Shown piece after piece: positions 15,183 through 22,122 of a stretch of DNA of 55,318 bases. Position 1 is the first letter of the stretch, and the number at the start of each line of letters is the position of its first letter. The notes beneath the pieces are model-generated. The model saw nothing but the letters and a program-made list of their open reading frames with translations, did not search any database and was not told where the DNA came from. This DNA is from JBBQZO01 sp038207625 (GTDB lineage: Bacteria > Pseudomonadota > Gammaproteobacteria > Burkholderiales > Burkholderiaceae_D). The position numbers and the translations under genes are program-made. Where the stretch lies: the NCBI GenBank assembly GCA_038207625.1, contig JBBQZO010000040.1, positions 1-55,318 of the forward strand. The letters are read 5' to 3'.

Positions 15183-16888
15183 CAGAAGCGCGAATTGAGA
15201 TCGACCTGGAACAGATCGGCCGAGTATTTGGTGGCGCGCGCCGTGGCTGGCGTCTTGCTCGTTTGCGGCACCACCGACTCGATCAGGTCGGACGTCATCC
15301 AGCGCGCCGACAGCGAGGTGTTCTTGCCGATCGCGTAGCTCGCGCCCAGGATGAAACCCTTGTTGTTGGTGCCGCCCAGACCGAAGTCGGAGCTGGTAAA
15401 GGCGTCCAGCACCGCGTCGCTGCCCAGATAGCGGTAGGTGACATAGGCGTTCCACTCGCCGCGCCGCTGCAGCAGCGGCGTGCCCACTTGCAGCTTGCCC
15501 AGGTAGCCGATCGATTTGCCATCAAGTAGCGTGCTGCCGGTGCGCTGATTGATATCGGCGCGCTTGAACTTCAAATTTTTGACGATGTCGCCGGTGAGGA
15601 TCACGTGCACCGGCTCGAACTGGGCCAGGTCCAGTGTGGCGTTGAGGTCCAGTTCGCGAAAGCCAGACGCCAGGCCCCAGTTGGTGGCGCTGTCGATGCT
15701 GGTGGGCGCGTTGATGCGAAACAGCGTATTGCCCTTCTGCCGATAGGCCGCGCCGTATTCGGAACGCACCACATAGTCGGGCGCGCTCAGATAGCTGGCC
15801 TGGGTTTCGGCCACGCCTTCGATGCCGTGGTAGTCATACAGCGCGGCGGCCAGCTTCAAGCCGTTGTCCTTTTGCCCGAACGGCAGGTTGACCCCGGCCT
15901 GCACGGCCAGCAGGTTGCGTCCGTGCGACTGGTTCGGCACGCTGGTGGCCAGCGGGAACCAGCCGGCGGTGACAAAGCCGCTGGCGCTCTGGTTCAGCTG
16001 CGGCTTGAACGACACGGCCACGCCTTCGACATTGAGGTCTTCCGCCCACACCAGATCGGTGCCCACGAAGGGATTGCGGATACGCCCGCCGCTGATGCTC
16101 AACGACGGCAGCGGGGTCAGGTTGAGCGAGGCCAGGTTCAGCACCACGCCGGCCTTGTTGAAAAAGTCCGGCGACTGGGCCGCGCCCTGCCCCAGCGTCT
16201 GATTGGTCGAGGTCGGGCCGGTGCTCGCGCCAGTCGAGATGCCAACGCTGGCGCTGACCTCGTCGGACAGCTCGGCGCCCACCACCAGGCGCGCGCGCAC
16301 CCGGGTGCGGTCGGAGTTTTCGCGCGTATTGAAGGTGTACAGATTCTTGCCGGCGCCGCCCAGCGTGAGGAAATCGGGAGCGCGGATCAGCGTCGAGGTG
16401 CTATCAAAACCGCTGCTGTTGACGGGCGTATTGGCGGCATTCAAACGCGTCAGTTCATTGCGCAGACGCAGGTCGCCCTCGACCTTGATGCGCGCGCCGG
16501 CACTGGCCAGATCAAGGCCGGCGCTGCGCTCGGCCTTGGTCTGGGCCAGCACCTCGGCCTTGATCTGCTCGCGCATCTGCGCCTTGACCGCCTCGGGCAC
16601 ATACGGCACGCGCACGAGCTTCTTGCCGTCCGCACCCAGCTCCGGCGCGGGCGCCTGCGCCAGACGCGCCGTGGCCATCGTCTCCGCATCGCGCATCATC
16701 GTATCGACTTTATCGCGCGGCAGCACGCCGTTCTTGACCAGCGTGTCGACCAGGCTCAGTACCGTCGCGCGCAGCCGTTCAAGGTCTTCGCGCTCGTCCG
16801 CGTGGGCAGCGCAAGAAGCACCGATCAGGCCGGTCGCCAGCAAGGCGGCGACGATCTGCTTGGGACGGTGCGGGCGATTGATGATCAT
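15182..16888 (-). CDS. Putative outer-membrane porin with N-terminal coiled coil
   Basis: 568 aa from the ATG at 16888. Signal peptide (IVAALLATGLIGASCAAHA), a helical segment rich in Glu/Arg/Leu (EDLERLRATVLSLVDTLV, residues ~32-75), then a ~400-residue beta-barrel region (IKVEGDLRLRNELTRLN; DRTRVRARLVVGAELSDEVSASVGIST) ending in Phe (VDLNSRF), the expected C-terminal signature of barrel proteins. It fits the 'putative porin' family; substrate unknown. First gene of the 16888-5202 block, with the Pho-box-like site B 130 bp upstream, which would match phosphate- or stress-induced expression. Confidence 0.85.
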   Translation of the reverse strand: MIINRPHRPKQIVAALLATGLIGASCAAHADEREDLERLRATVLSLVDTLVKNGVLPRDKVDTMMRDAETMATARLAQAPAPELGADGKKLVRVPYVPEAVKAQMREQIKAEVLAQTKAERSAGLDLASAGARIKVEGDLRLRNELTRLNAANTPVNSSGFDSTSTLIRAPDFLTLGGAGKNLYTFNTRENSDRTRVRARLVVGAELSDEVSASVGISTGASTGPTSTNQTLGQGAAQSPDFFNKAGVVLNLASLNLTPLPSLSISGGRIRNPFVGTDLVWAEDLNVEGVAVSFKPQLNQSASGFVTAGWFPLATSVPNQSHGRNLLAVQAGVNLPFGQKDNGLKLAAALYDYHGIEGVAETQASYLSAPDYVVRSEYGAAYRQKGNTLFRINAPTSIDSATNWGLASGFRELDLNATLDLAQFEPVHVILTGDIVKNLKFKRADINQRTGSTLLDGKSIGYLGKLQVGTPLLQRRGEWNAYVTYRYLGSDAVLDAFTSSDFGLGGTNNKGFILGASYAIGKNTSLSARWMTSDLIESVVPQTSKTPATARATKYSADLFQVDLNSRF

Positions 16889-17003
16889 TTCTAGATATCC
16901 AAAAAAGTGGAGAAACGCTGCGCGCGGGCTGTGCGTTTTCCGGGCGAGCAAGAGGCGCTCCGGTGTTGCAAAGTAAGCCACGGCGATCCGCGAAAGATGC
17001 GAC

Positions 17004-17036
17004 TTTATCAAGTCAATATGACACCATAATGACCTT
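17004..17036 (-). promoter_or_regulatory. Pho-box-like direct repeat upstream of the porin/secretion operon (site B)
   Basis: Plus-strand ATGAC at 17018-17022 and 17029-17033, 11 bp apart, preceded by TTTATCAAGTCAAT. It matches site A at 5143-5175 in spacing, orientation and flanking bases. Toward the porin it reads GGTCAT-N5-TGTCAT, similar to a PhoB box. The rest of the 450-bp gap (16889-17338) shows no gene. Confidence 0.75.
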
Positions 17037-17305
17037 GGCCTGAACTCGCCGGGCGGCCACGCGCGCAAGCGCAAACGTCCTGATGACCGATGGCAGTGAC
17101 ACCGAAACAGCGCGTGCGCCGGGCGGCGCGGCTCCTGCGCACGCCGAGCGATGACGCGCGCTGATCGGCCGGCGCGCGTCAAGCCGATGACGAACAATGG
17201 CTGACGTTGACGGCAACGGCGCGGCTTGAATAGACTAAGGGAAATGGCGCACGCTGCTGCGTGGCGTGGCGCGCTTCGCCCATGCATCGATGAGCGCGCG
17301 TCCTT

Positions 17306-17325
17306 GCCCGGGCAGGCGCCCGGGC
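17306..17325. other. GC-rich stem-loop after the first small curlin gene
   Basis: GCCCGGG (17306-17312) and CCCGGGC (17319-17325) can pair across a 6-nt loop just downstream of the stop at 17339. No T-run follows on the minus strand, so a classical terminator is not shown. Confidence 0.35.
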
Positions 17326-17338
17326 CGATGAAATGCTG

Positions 17339-17713
17339 CTAGTGCTGGTTGACGACGGCGCGGTTGTTCGAGCCGCTTTGCAGTACCACCGCCACCGCTG
17401 AACTGTTGCGGGCATCCTGGGTGATCGCGACGAAATTGCCCTTGCCGCCAGCCTGGTCGACAAACGCGAAGCTTGAATGGGCGGCGTCGCTGATCTGATT
17501 GATCAGCACAACGTTCTCGTCGAACTTGGCATTGCTTTTGACGATCGCCGCGATCTCGACATTGCGCGCATTGAAGTCGGTGGCCGCCATCAGATCACGC
17601 GCGTCGAACTTGGTCGTGAAGCCTTCGCCAGGGCCCAGATCGGGGTCGGCGGCAAACGCTGTCGTGGCCATGCCCGAGCAAACTAGCAACAACAGCGCGA
17701 TGTGCTTTTTCAT
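17339..17713 (-). CDS. Small curlin-repeat-like secreted protein
   Basis: 124 aa. Signal peptide (IALLLLVCSGMATTAFA-ADPD). After a linker (~25-65) come three to four imperfect units of about 17-18 residues built on V-x-I-x-Q and N-x-A: VVLINQISDAAHSSFAFVDQ, GNFVAITQDARNSSAVAVV, NNRAVVNQH. The pattern and the C-terminus NQH match the 119-aa protein at 18494. These are probably curli-type amyloid subunits exported by the CsgG encoded 13 kb away. The repeats are fewer and less regular than in E. coli CsgA. A good sigma-70 promoter lies upstream; an AGGA precedes the ATG. Confidence 0.75.
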   Translation of the reverse strand: MKKHIALLLLVCSGMATTAFAADPDLGPGEGFTTKFDARDLMAATDFNARNVEIAAIVKSNAKFDENVVLINQISDAAHSSFAFVDQAGGKGNFVAITQDARNSSAVAVVLQSGSNNRAVVNQH

Positions 17714-17792
17714 GATCTTTGTCCTGTGATGTCGAGCAATAGTCGGTGGAAAGCGGCCCCGTCAAACACGGTAGCGCGTCTTCCTTATGAGT

Positions 17793-17821
17793 ATTAGACG
17801 CCTCAAAACACGTTCTGTAAA
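17793..17821 (-). promoter_or_regulatory. Sigma-70-type promoter of the small curlin gene
   Basis: On the minus strand TTTACA (plus coordinates 17816-17821), a 17-bp spacer, then TCTAAT (17793-17798), each one mismatch from consensus. This leaves about a 75-nt leader before the ATG at 17713. Apart from this and the hairpin at 18392, the 780-bp gap 17714-18493 shows nothing I recognise. Confidence 0.6.
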
Positions 17822-18391
17822 GCAAGAATAAATCCTTTTCAGAATTTAAATTAATTTCTTCACGGCAATTTCAGGTGGTTTCCGGCGAGCATGAAAAGCG
17901 TTCATTCAGGTGATGCGAGTTCACCAACAAGTGCCTGTTTTCTGTGATTATTTATACATTGTTTGGATCCGTTCAACGCCCTCATCGGTGCGTTCCCGTA
18001 CGCGCTTTTGCGGTTCCGATCGACGCGCGCCGCCCGGTTTTGAATATAGTAAATAATTTATACCGTTTGCGAGAAAATAGCGCGCACATTTTGATCATTC
18101 GTCCTGCACCAGCCACATCTTGTGCGATCTGGCGCAAGTTGATGGCTTATCGGGACCGGATGGCGTAGCGACAAGGTGCGCAGGCACCCACAGGGAAGAG
18201 GCACAGCGCGCATGCGCAGAAGGCAGACGCGCGGCCTTGGCGCACGCCTAACCCTGGCCCTGTTCGCGGCGCACATGCGGGCGGGCGACGTGGCGCAGTC
18301 GGCACTGTCGGGACGTGCCGGTTGGCGCAAGGGAACGGCGCGATGATGTTATCTGAGGGGAGATTTGCGCAGCAGCGCGGAGCACAACGCA

Positions 18392-18419
18392 ACGACGGCC
18401 ATGGGCATATGGCCGTCGT
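18392..18419. terminator. Stem-loop, possible terminator after the second small curlin gene
   Basis: ACGACGGCCAT (18392-18402) pairs perfectly with ATGGCCGTCGT (18409-18419) across a 6-nt loop. It lies 75 bp past the stop of the curlin-like gene at 18494. The T-run (CTTTTT) follows on the plus strand, not on the minus strand, so termination of the minus-strand gene is uncertain. Confidence 0.5.
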
Positions 18420-18493
18420 CGTCAAACTTTTTGCGTTGGACCGGGGGCATCCGGCCAACAATGCGCGTCCCGAGCGGGACGTGCCAGTGGTGC

Positions 18494-18853
18494 TTAGTGC
18501 TGGTTGATTTGTGCGTGGTTCAGGGTGCCGGTTTGGGCGATCATGGCGGTATTGGCAACTGCGCTGGCGTCCTGGCTGATGATGGCGACGTTCACGCCGA
18601 CGTCGGACTGTTGCTCGATGAACGCGAAGTTACCCGTTTCGCCCATCTGGTTGATGATTGCCAGGTTTTCTTCTGGTGCGGCGTCGATTGCCATCATGGC
18701 CAAGGCGGTGATGGCGTCGCTGCGTGCTGCGAAATCGGCGGTTTGCGCGACGTCAGCGATGGCCGACAGGTCAACGGTGTTGGCGGCGAAGCTGGTACCG
18801 GCGATCATCGACAGGGAAGCGGCCACGATCAATGCTTTGAATTGAATTTTCAT
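18494..18853 (-). CDS. Small curlin-repeat-like secreted protein (paralogue)
   Basis: 119 aa. Signal peptide (ALIVAASLSMIAGTSFA-ANTV), a ~35-residue Ala/Asp-rich linker (VDLSAIADVAQTADFAAR), then curlin-like units: NLAIINQMGETGNFAFIEQ, VNVAIISQDASAVANTAMI, then AQTGTLNHAQINQH. The end NQH is shared with the 124-aa protein at 17339. Likely secreted amyloid subunit. Fewer bulky and charged residues and the compact size suggest a structural fibre protein, but major versus minor role is unknown. It stands alone, with a ~950-bp non-coding stretch upstream. Confidence 0.75.
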   Translation of the reverse strand: MKIQFKALIVAASLSMIAGTSFAANTVDLSAIADVAQTADFAARSDAITALAMMAIDAAPEENLAIINQMGETGNFAFIEQQSDVGVNVAIISQDASAVANTAMIAQTGTLNHAQINQH

Positions 18854-19753
18854 GATGAATTGTCTTCTTTAAAAAGTTTTTGAGGGAAAGGATAAATGCC
18901 GAACGATCGTGCTCCCTGATAGACACTCTCGCATATTGAAAATCGGTTTCCTCGGGCGTGCGGCTCACGTCGAGCACCCAAGCGTCTTGCTGCCATCAAG
19001 CGCGCCCTGAGAATCGGAAAAAGATTCCTTTGAGTACACTTTCGAGTCATGTTGTCTGCTTCACACTTCTCTTGAGATAGGATCATAAACACCAATTTTG
19101 ACGATTTCGTGAAGATGGCTCTGGTCCTCAGAATTATTGTTTTGTCTTTACAAAGGCACACCGGATCGGCCAATTTTGCCCGCCGGATCGGCCCAGTCGC
19201 GCACGGTTTGGCGCGCAACCATGAACTGGGCGCGCCCGCACCGATCCCGCCTGCGCCGCAGCAAGGCATCGCAAGCGATTGTTTTAAATGGAATAATTTT
19301 TTCGTCGCGGGCAAGGCCGACGCACCGCGACGCGTCTTCGAGGATTTCCCGGTGGGCGTCGAGGCCTGCGCGGCGCCATGCGCCCTTGGGTCTGGCTGCG
19401 CGTTCGGGCCGATTGCTTGACAATCGGCCCGTTGAACTTGTTGTTCGCACCACACAGCGTGCTGTTTTCACACGAAGAATCGGTTTGCGGAGCAGTCTGG
19501 GCGGCACAAGGCCGTCACAAAATTGTCGAATTCGCCGGACCGGCGCTTCAGCGCTTGCCGCGCCGTGCGCTGGAATCTCACGCTGATGCGCTGGCCGCTG
19601 ACGTTTGCGTGCGCGTCCTGGCACCTCTCGATATCGCAGGCACGCATGCGGCTTTGTGCGGGAGCCGCCGGCTTGACGCTGATGCCTGGCAGATCGACCA
19701 GGCAGCTTGCCGTATTAGGTGTTGGTGACAGCCGGTGCACGCTGTCGGGCGCA
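18854..19753. other. Long intergenic region without a recognisable gene
   Basis: About 900 bp. Several open frames cross it on both strands (up to about 240 codons) but none has a family signature, a plausible start or sequence composition that looks coding. It contains a strong stem-loop at 19405-19431. The part nearest 18853 must hold the promoter of the curlin-like gene, but I could not identify it with confidence. Confidence 0.5.
19405..19431. other. Perfect 11-bp stem-loop in a gene-free region
   Basis: CGGGCCGATTG pairs with CAATCGGCCCG across the 5-nt loop CTTGA. No gene ends nearby. On the plus strand it is followed by a moderately T-rich stretch, so it could end an unrecognised small RNA; this is speculation. 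Confidence 0.4.
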
Positions 19754-19786
19754 CAAAAAAAAACGCCGACGGTAAGGTCGGCGTTC
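19754..19786 (-). terminator. Rho-independent terminator of the PEP-CTERM gene
   Basis: A 9-bp perfect stem (AACGCCGAC at 19762-19770 with GTCGGCGTT at 19777-19785) and a 6-nt loop. On the minus strand it is followed by nine T residues (A-run 19755-19763), 25 bp after the stop at 19810. Confidence 0.9.
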
Positions 19787-19809
19787 TTCTACAGTGCGGC
19801 TTGTGCAAC

Positions 19810-20385
19810 TCAGGCTTGTTTGCCCTTGCGGCGGGCAATTGCGCCAGCCAGAGCCAGTCCGGCCAGCAACATCGCGTACGACTCTGGCTCCGGTACTGGC
19901 ATCATCGAGGTGAGCAACATCTGTTCGCCCGACTGTGCAGTCAGCGTGAAGTACCAGGTACCGGTCGGGGCATTCGAACCGCCTGTGGAAAACAGGTTGA
20001 AGTCGCCGCTGACGCTGTCGGTCGCGCCAAAAATCTTGCCGCCGTCAAGGGTCTGGCCGATCAATTGCTGGCCCAGATTCAGCGCGCCTGGTGCGTGGAA
20101 GGTGATCGAGCCGAAATCACTCATGCCGAATACGCCATTGCCACCGGTGGTGCCTTGCACGGTCACCGACAGATCTGTCACATTGCTCAAATCGACGGCA
20201 CCGCCGCCAACGGTCGCCAAATTCGTCGCATCGAGCGTGATATAGCCAGTGGCCGAGGCGGTATTGTTGATCCCGACCCAATCAAGGTTATACGTGGTCA
20301 GGTCAGCCAACGCAGCCGGGCTAACGACGATGGCAGCAACGGTGACGCAGGAGATGGCGATTTTTTTGATAAGTGCAGAGATCAT
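19810..20385 (-). CDS. PEP-CTERM sorting-domain secreted protein
   Basis: 191 aa from the ATG at 20385; the frame stays open further upstream but the signal peptide (ISCVTVAAIVVSPAALA-DLTT) sits correctly with this start. The C-terminus is a PEP-CTERM signal: VPEPESYAMLLAGLALAG followed by ARRKGKQA. Such tails are cleaved by exosortase and the proteins go to the cell surface or matrix; no exosortase gene is in the window. The ~140-residue body (DWVGINNTASATGYITLD; GSITFHAPGALNLGQQL) is a beta-rich domain of unknown function typical of this group. Monocistronic, with its own promoter and terminator. Confidence 0.93.
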   Translation of the reverse strand: MISALIKKIAISCVTVAAIVVSPAALADLTTYNLDWVGINNTASATGYITLDATNLATVGGGAVDLSNVTDLSVTVQGTTGGNGVFGMSDFGSITFHAPGALNLGQQLIGQTLDGGKIFGATDSVSGDFNLFSTGGSNAPTGTWYFTLTAQSGEQMLLTSMMPVPEPESYAMLLAGLALAGAIARRKGKQA

Positions 20386-20429
20386 GTGCAGGCCTTGGCA
20401 AGTGGGTTGGGGGAAAAAACAAATTCTTT

Positions 20430-20446
20430 TGATAATGCCATTATCA
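20430..20446. promoter_or_regulatory. 17-bp perfect palindrome over the PEP-CTERM promoter
   Basis: TGATAATGCCATTATCA, symmetric around 20438, overlaps the -10 region of the promoter at 20440-20469. The half-sites resemble Fur box halves (GATAAT/ATTATC), but the centre is shorter than in the 19-bp Fur consensus. It is operator-like; the binding protein is unknown. Confidence 0.6.
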
Positions 20447-20469
20447 CACATTAATTTTCACAATGACAA
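20440..20469 (-). promoter_or_regulatory. Sigma-70-type promoter of the PEP-CTERM gene
   Basis: On the minus strand TTGTCA (plus 20464-20469), an 18-bp spacer, then GATAAT (20440-20445), each one mismatch from consensus. The -10 element lies inside the palindrome at 20430-20446, which suggests repression by a dimeric regulator. Confidence 0.6.
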
Positions 20470-20595
20470 GAATAAATTCTACTTATTTGCATTCTGGTAA
20501 TGCACTCGGTCGCGCCGCGACCGCATGTGCGCGAACACCAATCTGCCGTCGCGGGGCTCACCCGATGGGGTTGGCCCGTGCGTCTGAACCCTTGT

Positions 20596-21282
20596 TCAGG
20601 CGCCGGTCTTGATACGCAGCCGGATTGGCTGCGGCATATTGGCGGGCAGGCTTTGCGAGAAGCTCGGCAGGCTGGCCAGCGTGGCGCGGATCGCCTCGTC
20701 GGTGTCGCTGTCGTTGCTGCTGCCGACCAGCTCGAAACGCTGCAGCGCACCGGACGGGGCCACCCAGACATGCACTTCGATCGTGTACACGCGCCGGCGC
20801 AGCGCGTTGTTCTTGGCCAGATGGCGCTGCAGCTCGCCCTTGGCCAGGCTGGCGTAGTTGTTGAACGGATTGAACATGCCGGTCTTCTCGGCCACCGCCT
20901 TGCCGGTGCCCAGCTTGCTGATGTCTTCGCTGGTGATCTTGCCGGCGCTAAAGGCGCTCGGTCCGTCGCCGGCCGGGCCGTCCATCTTCAGTTCCGGCGA
21001 CGGCGCTTGCACGACCTTGTTCTCGACCGGCCGCTCGATTTTCATTTCCTTCTGTTCCTTGGGCGGCTCGGGCTTTTTTTCAAATTTCGGCGGCGGCGGC
21101 GGTGGCGGCGGTGGCAGGGCCGGCGCCAGCAGCGTGATCTTGGGCTGCTTCTTGAGCTTGCCCGACTTGGCGTGCGTCAGCGTGTACACCCCGTAGCCCA
21201 GCGCGCCCAGCGTCAGCACCGCCACCGCTCCCACCACTGCCAGCTTGTTGCCGCGTCCCCCGGTGTTGACTTGCTCACTCAC
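20596..21282 (-). CDS. TonB-family energy transducer
   Basis: 228 aa, GTG start at 21282, one base after the preceding exbD stop. A single N-terminal membrane anchor (KLAVVGAVAVLTLGALGYGVYTL) is followed by a Pro/Lys/Glu-rich spacer with nine consecutive prolines and PKFEKKPEPPKEQKE, then a C-terminal domain (VYTIEVHVWVAPSGALQRFELVGSSND) of the TonB-C type. TonB-type proteins span the periplasm and pass proton-motive energy from ExbB-ExbD to outer-membrane partners. Last gene of the tpsB-tpsA-exbB-exbD-exbD-tonB row, so its partner may be the adhesin exporter or another local outer-membrane protein (inference). Confidence 0.9.
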   Translation of the reverse strand: MSEQVNTGGRGNKLAVVGAVAVLTLGALGYGVYTLTHAKSGKLKKQPKITLLAPALPPPPPPPPPKFEKKPEPPKEQKEMKIERPVENKVVQAPSPELKMDGPAGDGPSAFSAGKITSEDISKLGTGKAVAEKTGMFNPFNNYASLAKGELQRHLAKNNALRRRVYTIEVHVWVAPSGALQRFELVGSSNDSDTDEAIRATLASLPSFSQSLPANMPQPIRLRIKTGA

Positions 21283-21283
21283 G

Positions 21284-21691
21284 TCAAATACCTATCCTTG
21301 CGGTCACCAGGCCGACATTGGCCACGTTGAGCCTTGCGGCCAGGTCGATGATGTCGACCACCTGTTCGTAATGGGCTTGCGGGTCGCCCTTGATCACCAT
21401 CGGCATGTCCGGCTCGCGCGCGTGGATCGCCGTGAGCCGGGTTTCCAGCTCGGCCAGCGTGACGGCCGCGCCGTTGAGCAACAGGCTGCCGTCGGCCTGA
21501 ATTTGCACGATGCGCGTTTCCTTGTGCTCGGCCTTGCTGGGCTTGTTGCTCGGCTTGGGCAGGTCGATCTTCAGACCCTGCACCGAGGCCGTCGTCATGA
21601 TGATGAAAATGACCAGCAGCACGTAGGCCAGATCGAGCATCGGCGTGACGTTGATGGTGTCGTACGGTTTGGTTTCCTGTTGCGCCTTCAT
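21284..21691 (-). CDS. ExbD-family biopolymer transport protein (second copy)
   Basis: 135 aa with one membrane segment after a short cytosolic N-terminus: YDTINVTPMLDLAYVLLVIF contains the conserved membrane Asp (in PMLDLAY) used for proton conduction. The periplasmic part (LIVQIQADGSLLLNGAAVTLAELE-like; MPMVIKGDPQAHYEQVVDIIDLAARLNVANVGLVT) follows the ExbD/TolR fold. It is 15 bp downstream of its paralogue; tandem ExbDs are common in TonB systems of this type. Confidence 0.93.
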   Translation of the reverse strand: MKAQQETKPYDTINVTPMLDLAYVLLVIFIIMTTASVQGLKIDLPKPSNKPSKAEHKETRIVQIQADGSLLLNGAAVTLAELETRLTAIHAREPDMPMVIKGDPQAHYEQVVDIIDLAARLNVANVGLVTARIGI

Positions 21692-21706
21692 GAACGTCCC
21701 TTTCGA

Positions 21707-22111
21707 CTAGCCGCTCGCCTTGCTGGTGACCAGGCCGATATCGGTGATATCGACCTTTTTCATCAGCTCGAGCACCTGCATGATTTTTGCGTACTGGGTG
21801 TGGGCGTCGCCCTTGATCACCATGGCCTGGGCCGGATTGACGTTTTTCAGCTCGCGCAGGCGCGCCTCCAGCTGCTCGATCGTCATCGGATAGGCGTCCA
21901 GGAACATGTCGCCCGCCTCCGAAATCGTCACCGCTTTCAGGTGGGCCTTGGCCATGCTGGCCGTCATCTTCGACTTGGGCAGCTTCACCTTCACGCCCTG
22001 CACCGAGGCGGTCGTCATGATGATGAAGATCACCAGCAGCACGTAGGCCAAATCGAGCATGGGCGTGACGTTAATGTCGTCAAACGGTGCGTTTTCTTCC
22101 TGGATTTGCAC
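21707..22111 (-). CDS. ExbD-family biopolymer transport protein (first copy)
   Basis: 134 aa, GTG start at 22111, 11 bp after the exbB stop. N-terminal FDDINVTPMLDLAYVLLVIF with the membrane Asp, then a periplasmic domain (DMFLDAYPMTIEQLEARLRE; AMVIKGDAHTQYAKIMQVLELM). It shares membrane segment and overall layout with the second copy but differs in the middle, so the two may form a heteromeric ExbD pair. Confidence 0.93.
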   Translation of the reverse strand: MQIQEENAPFDDINVTPMLDLAYVLLVIFIIMTTASVQGVKVKLPKSKMTASMAKAHLKAVTISEAGDMFLDAYPMTIEQLEARLRELKNVNPAQAMVIKGDAHTQYAKIMQVLELMKKVDITDIGLVTSKASG

Positions 22112-22122
22112 GCCGCCCCCGC

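Noticed and set aside
15182..17287. Extended 701-codon version of the porin gene
   Set aside because: The signal peptide begins at the ATG at 16888; the upstream part is Arg-rich, without family support, and would cover the operator-like site B.
18850..19455. 201-codon minus-strand frame upstream of the small curlin gene
   Set aside because: No signal peptide, domain or ribosome binding site; its end overlaps the start of the curlin-like gene, as chance ORFs do.
20430..20446. Canonical Fur box
   Set aside because: Half-sites fit but the centre is too short for the 19-bp consensus; recorded as a palindrome of unknown binder.
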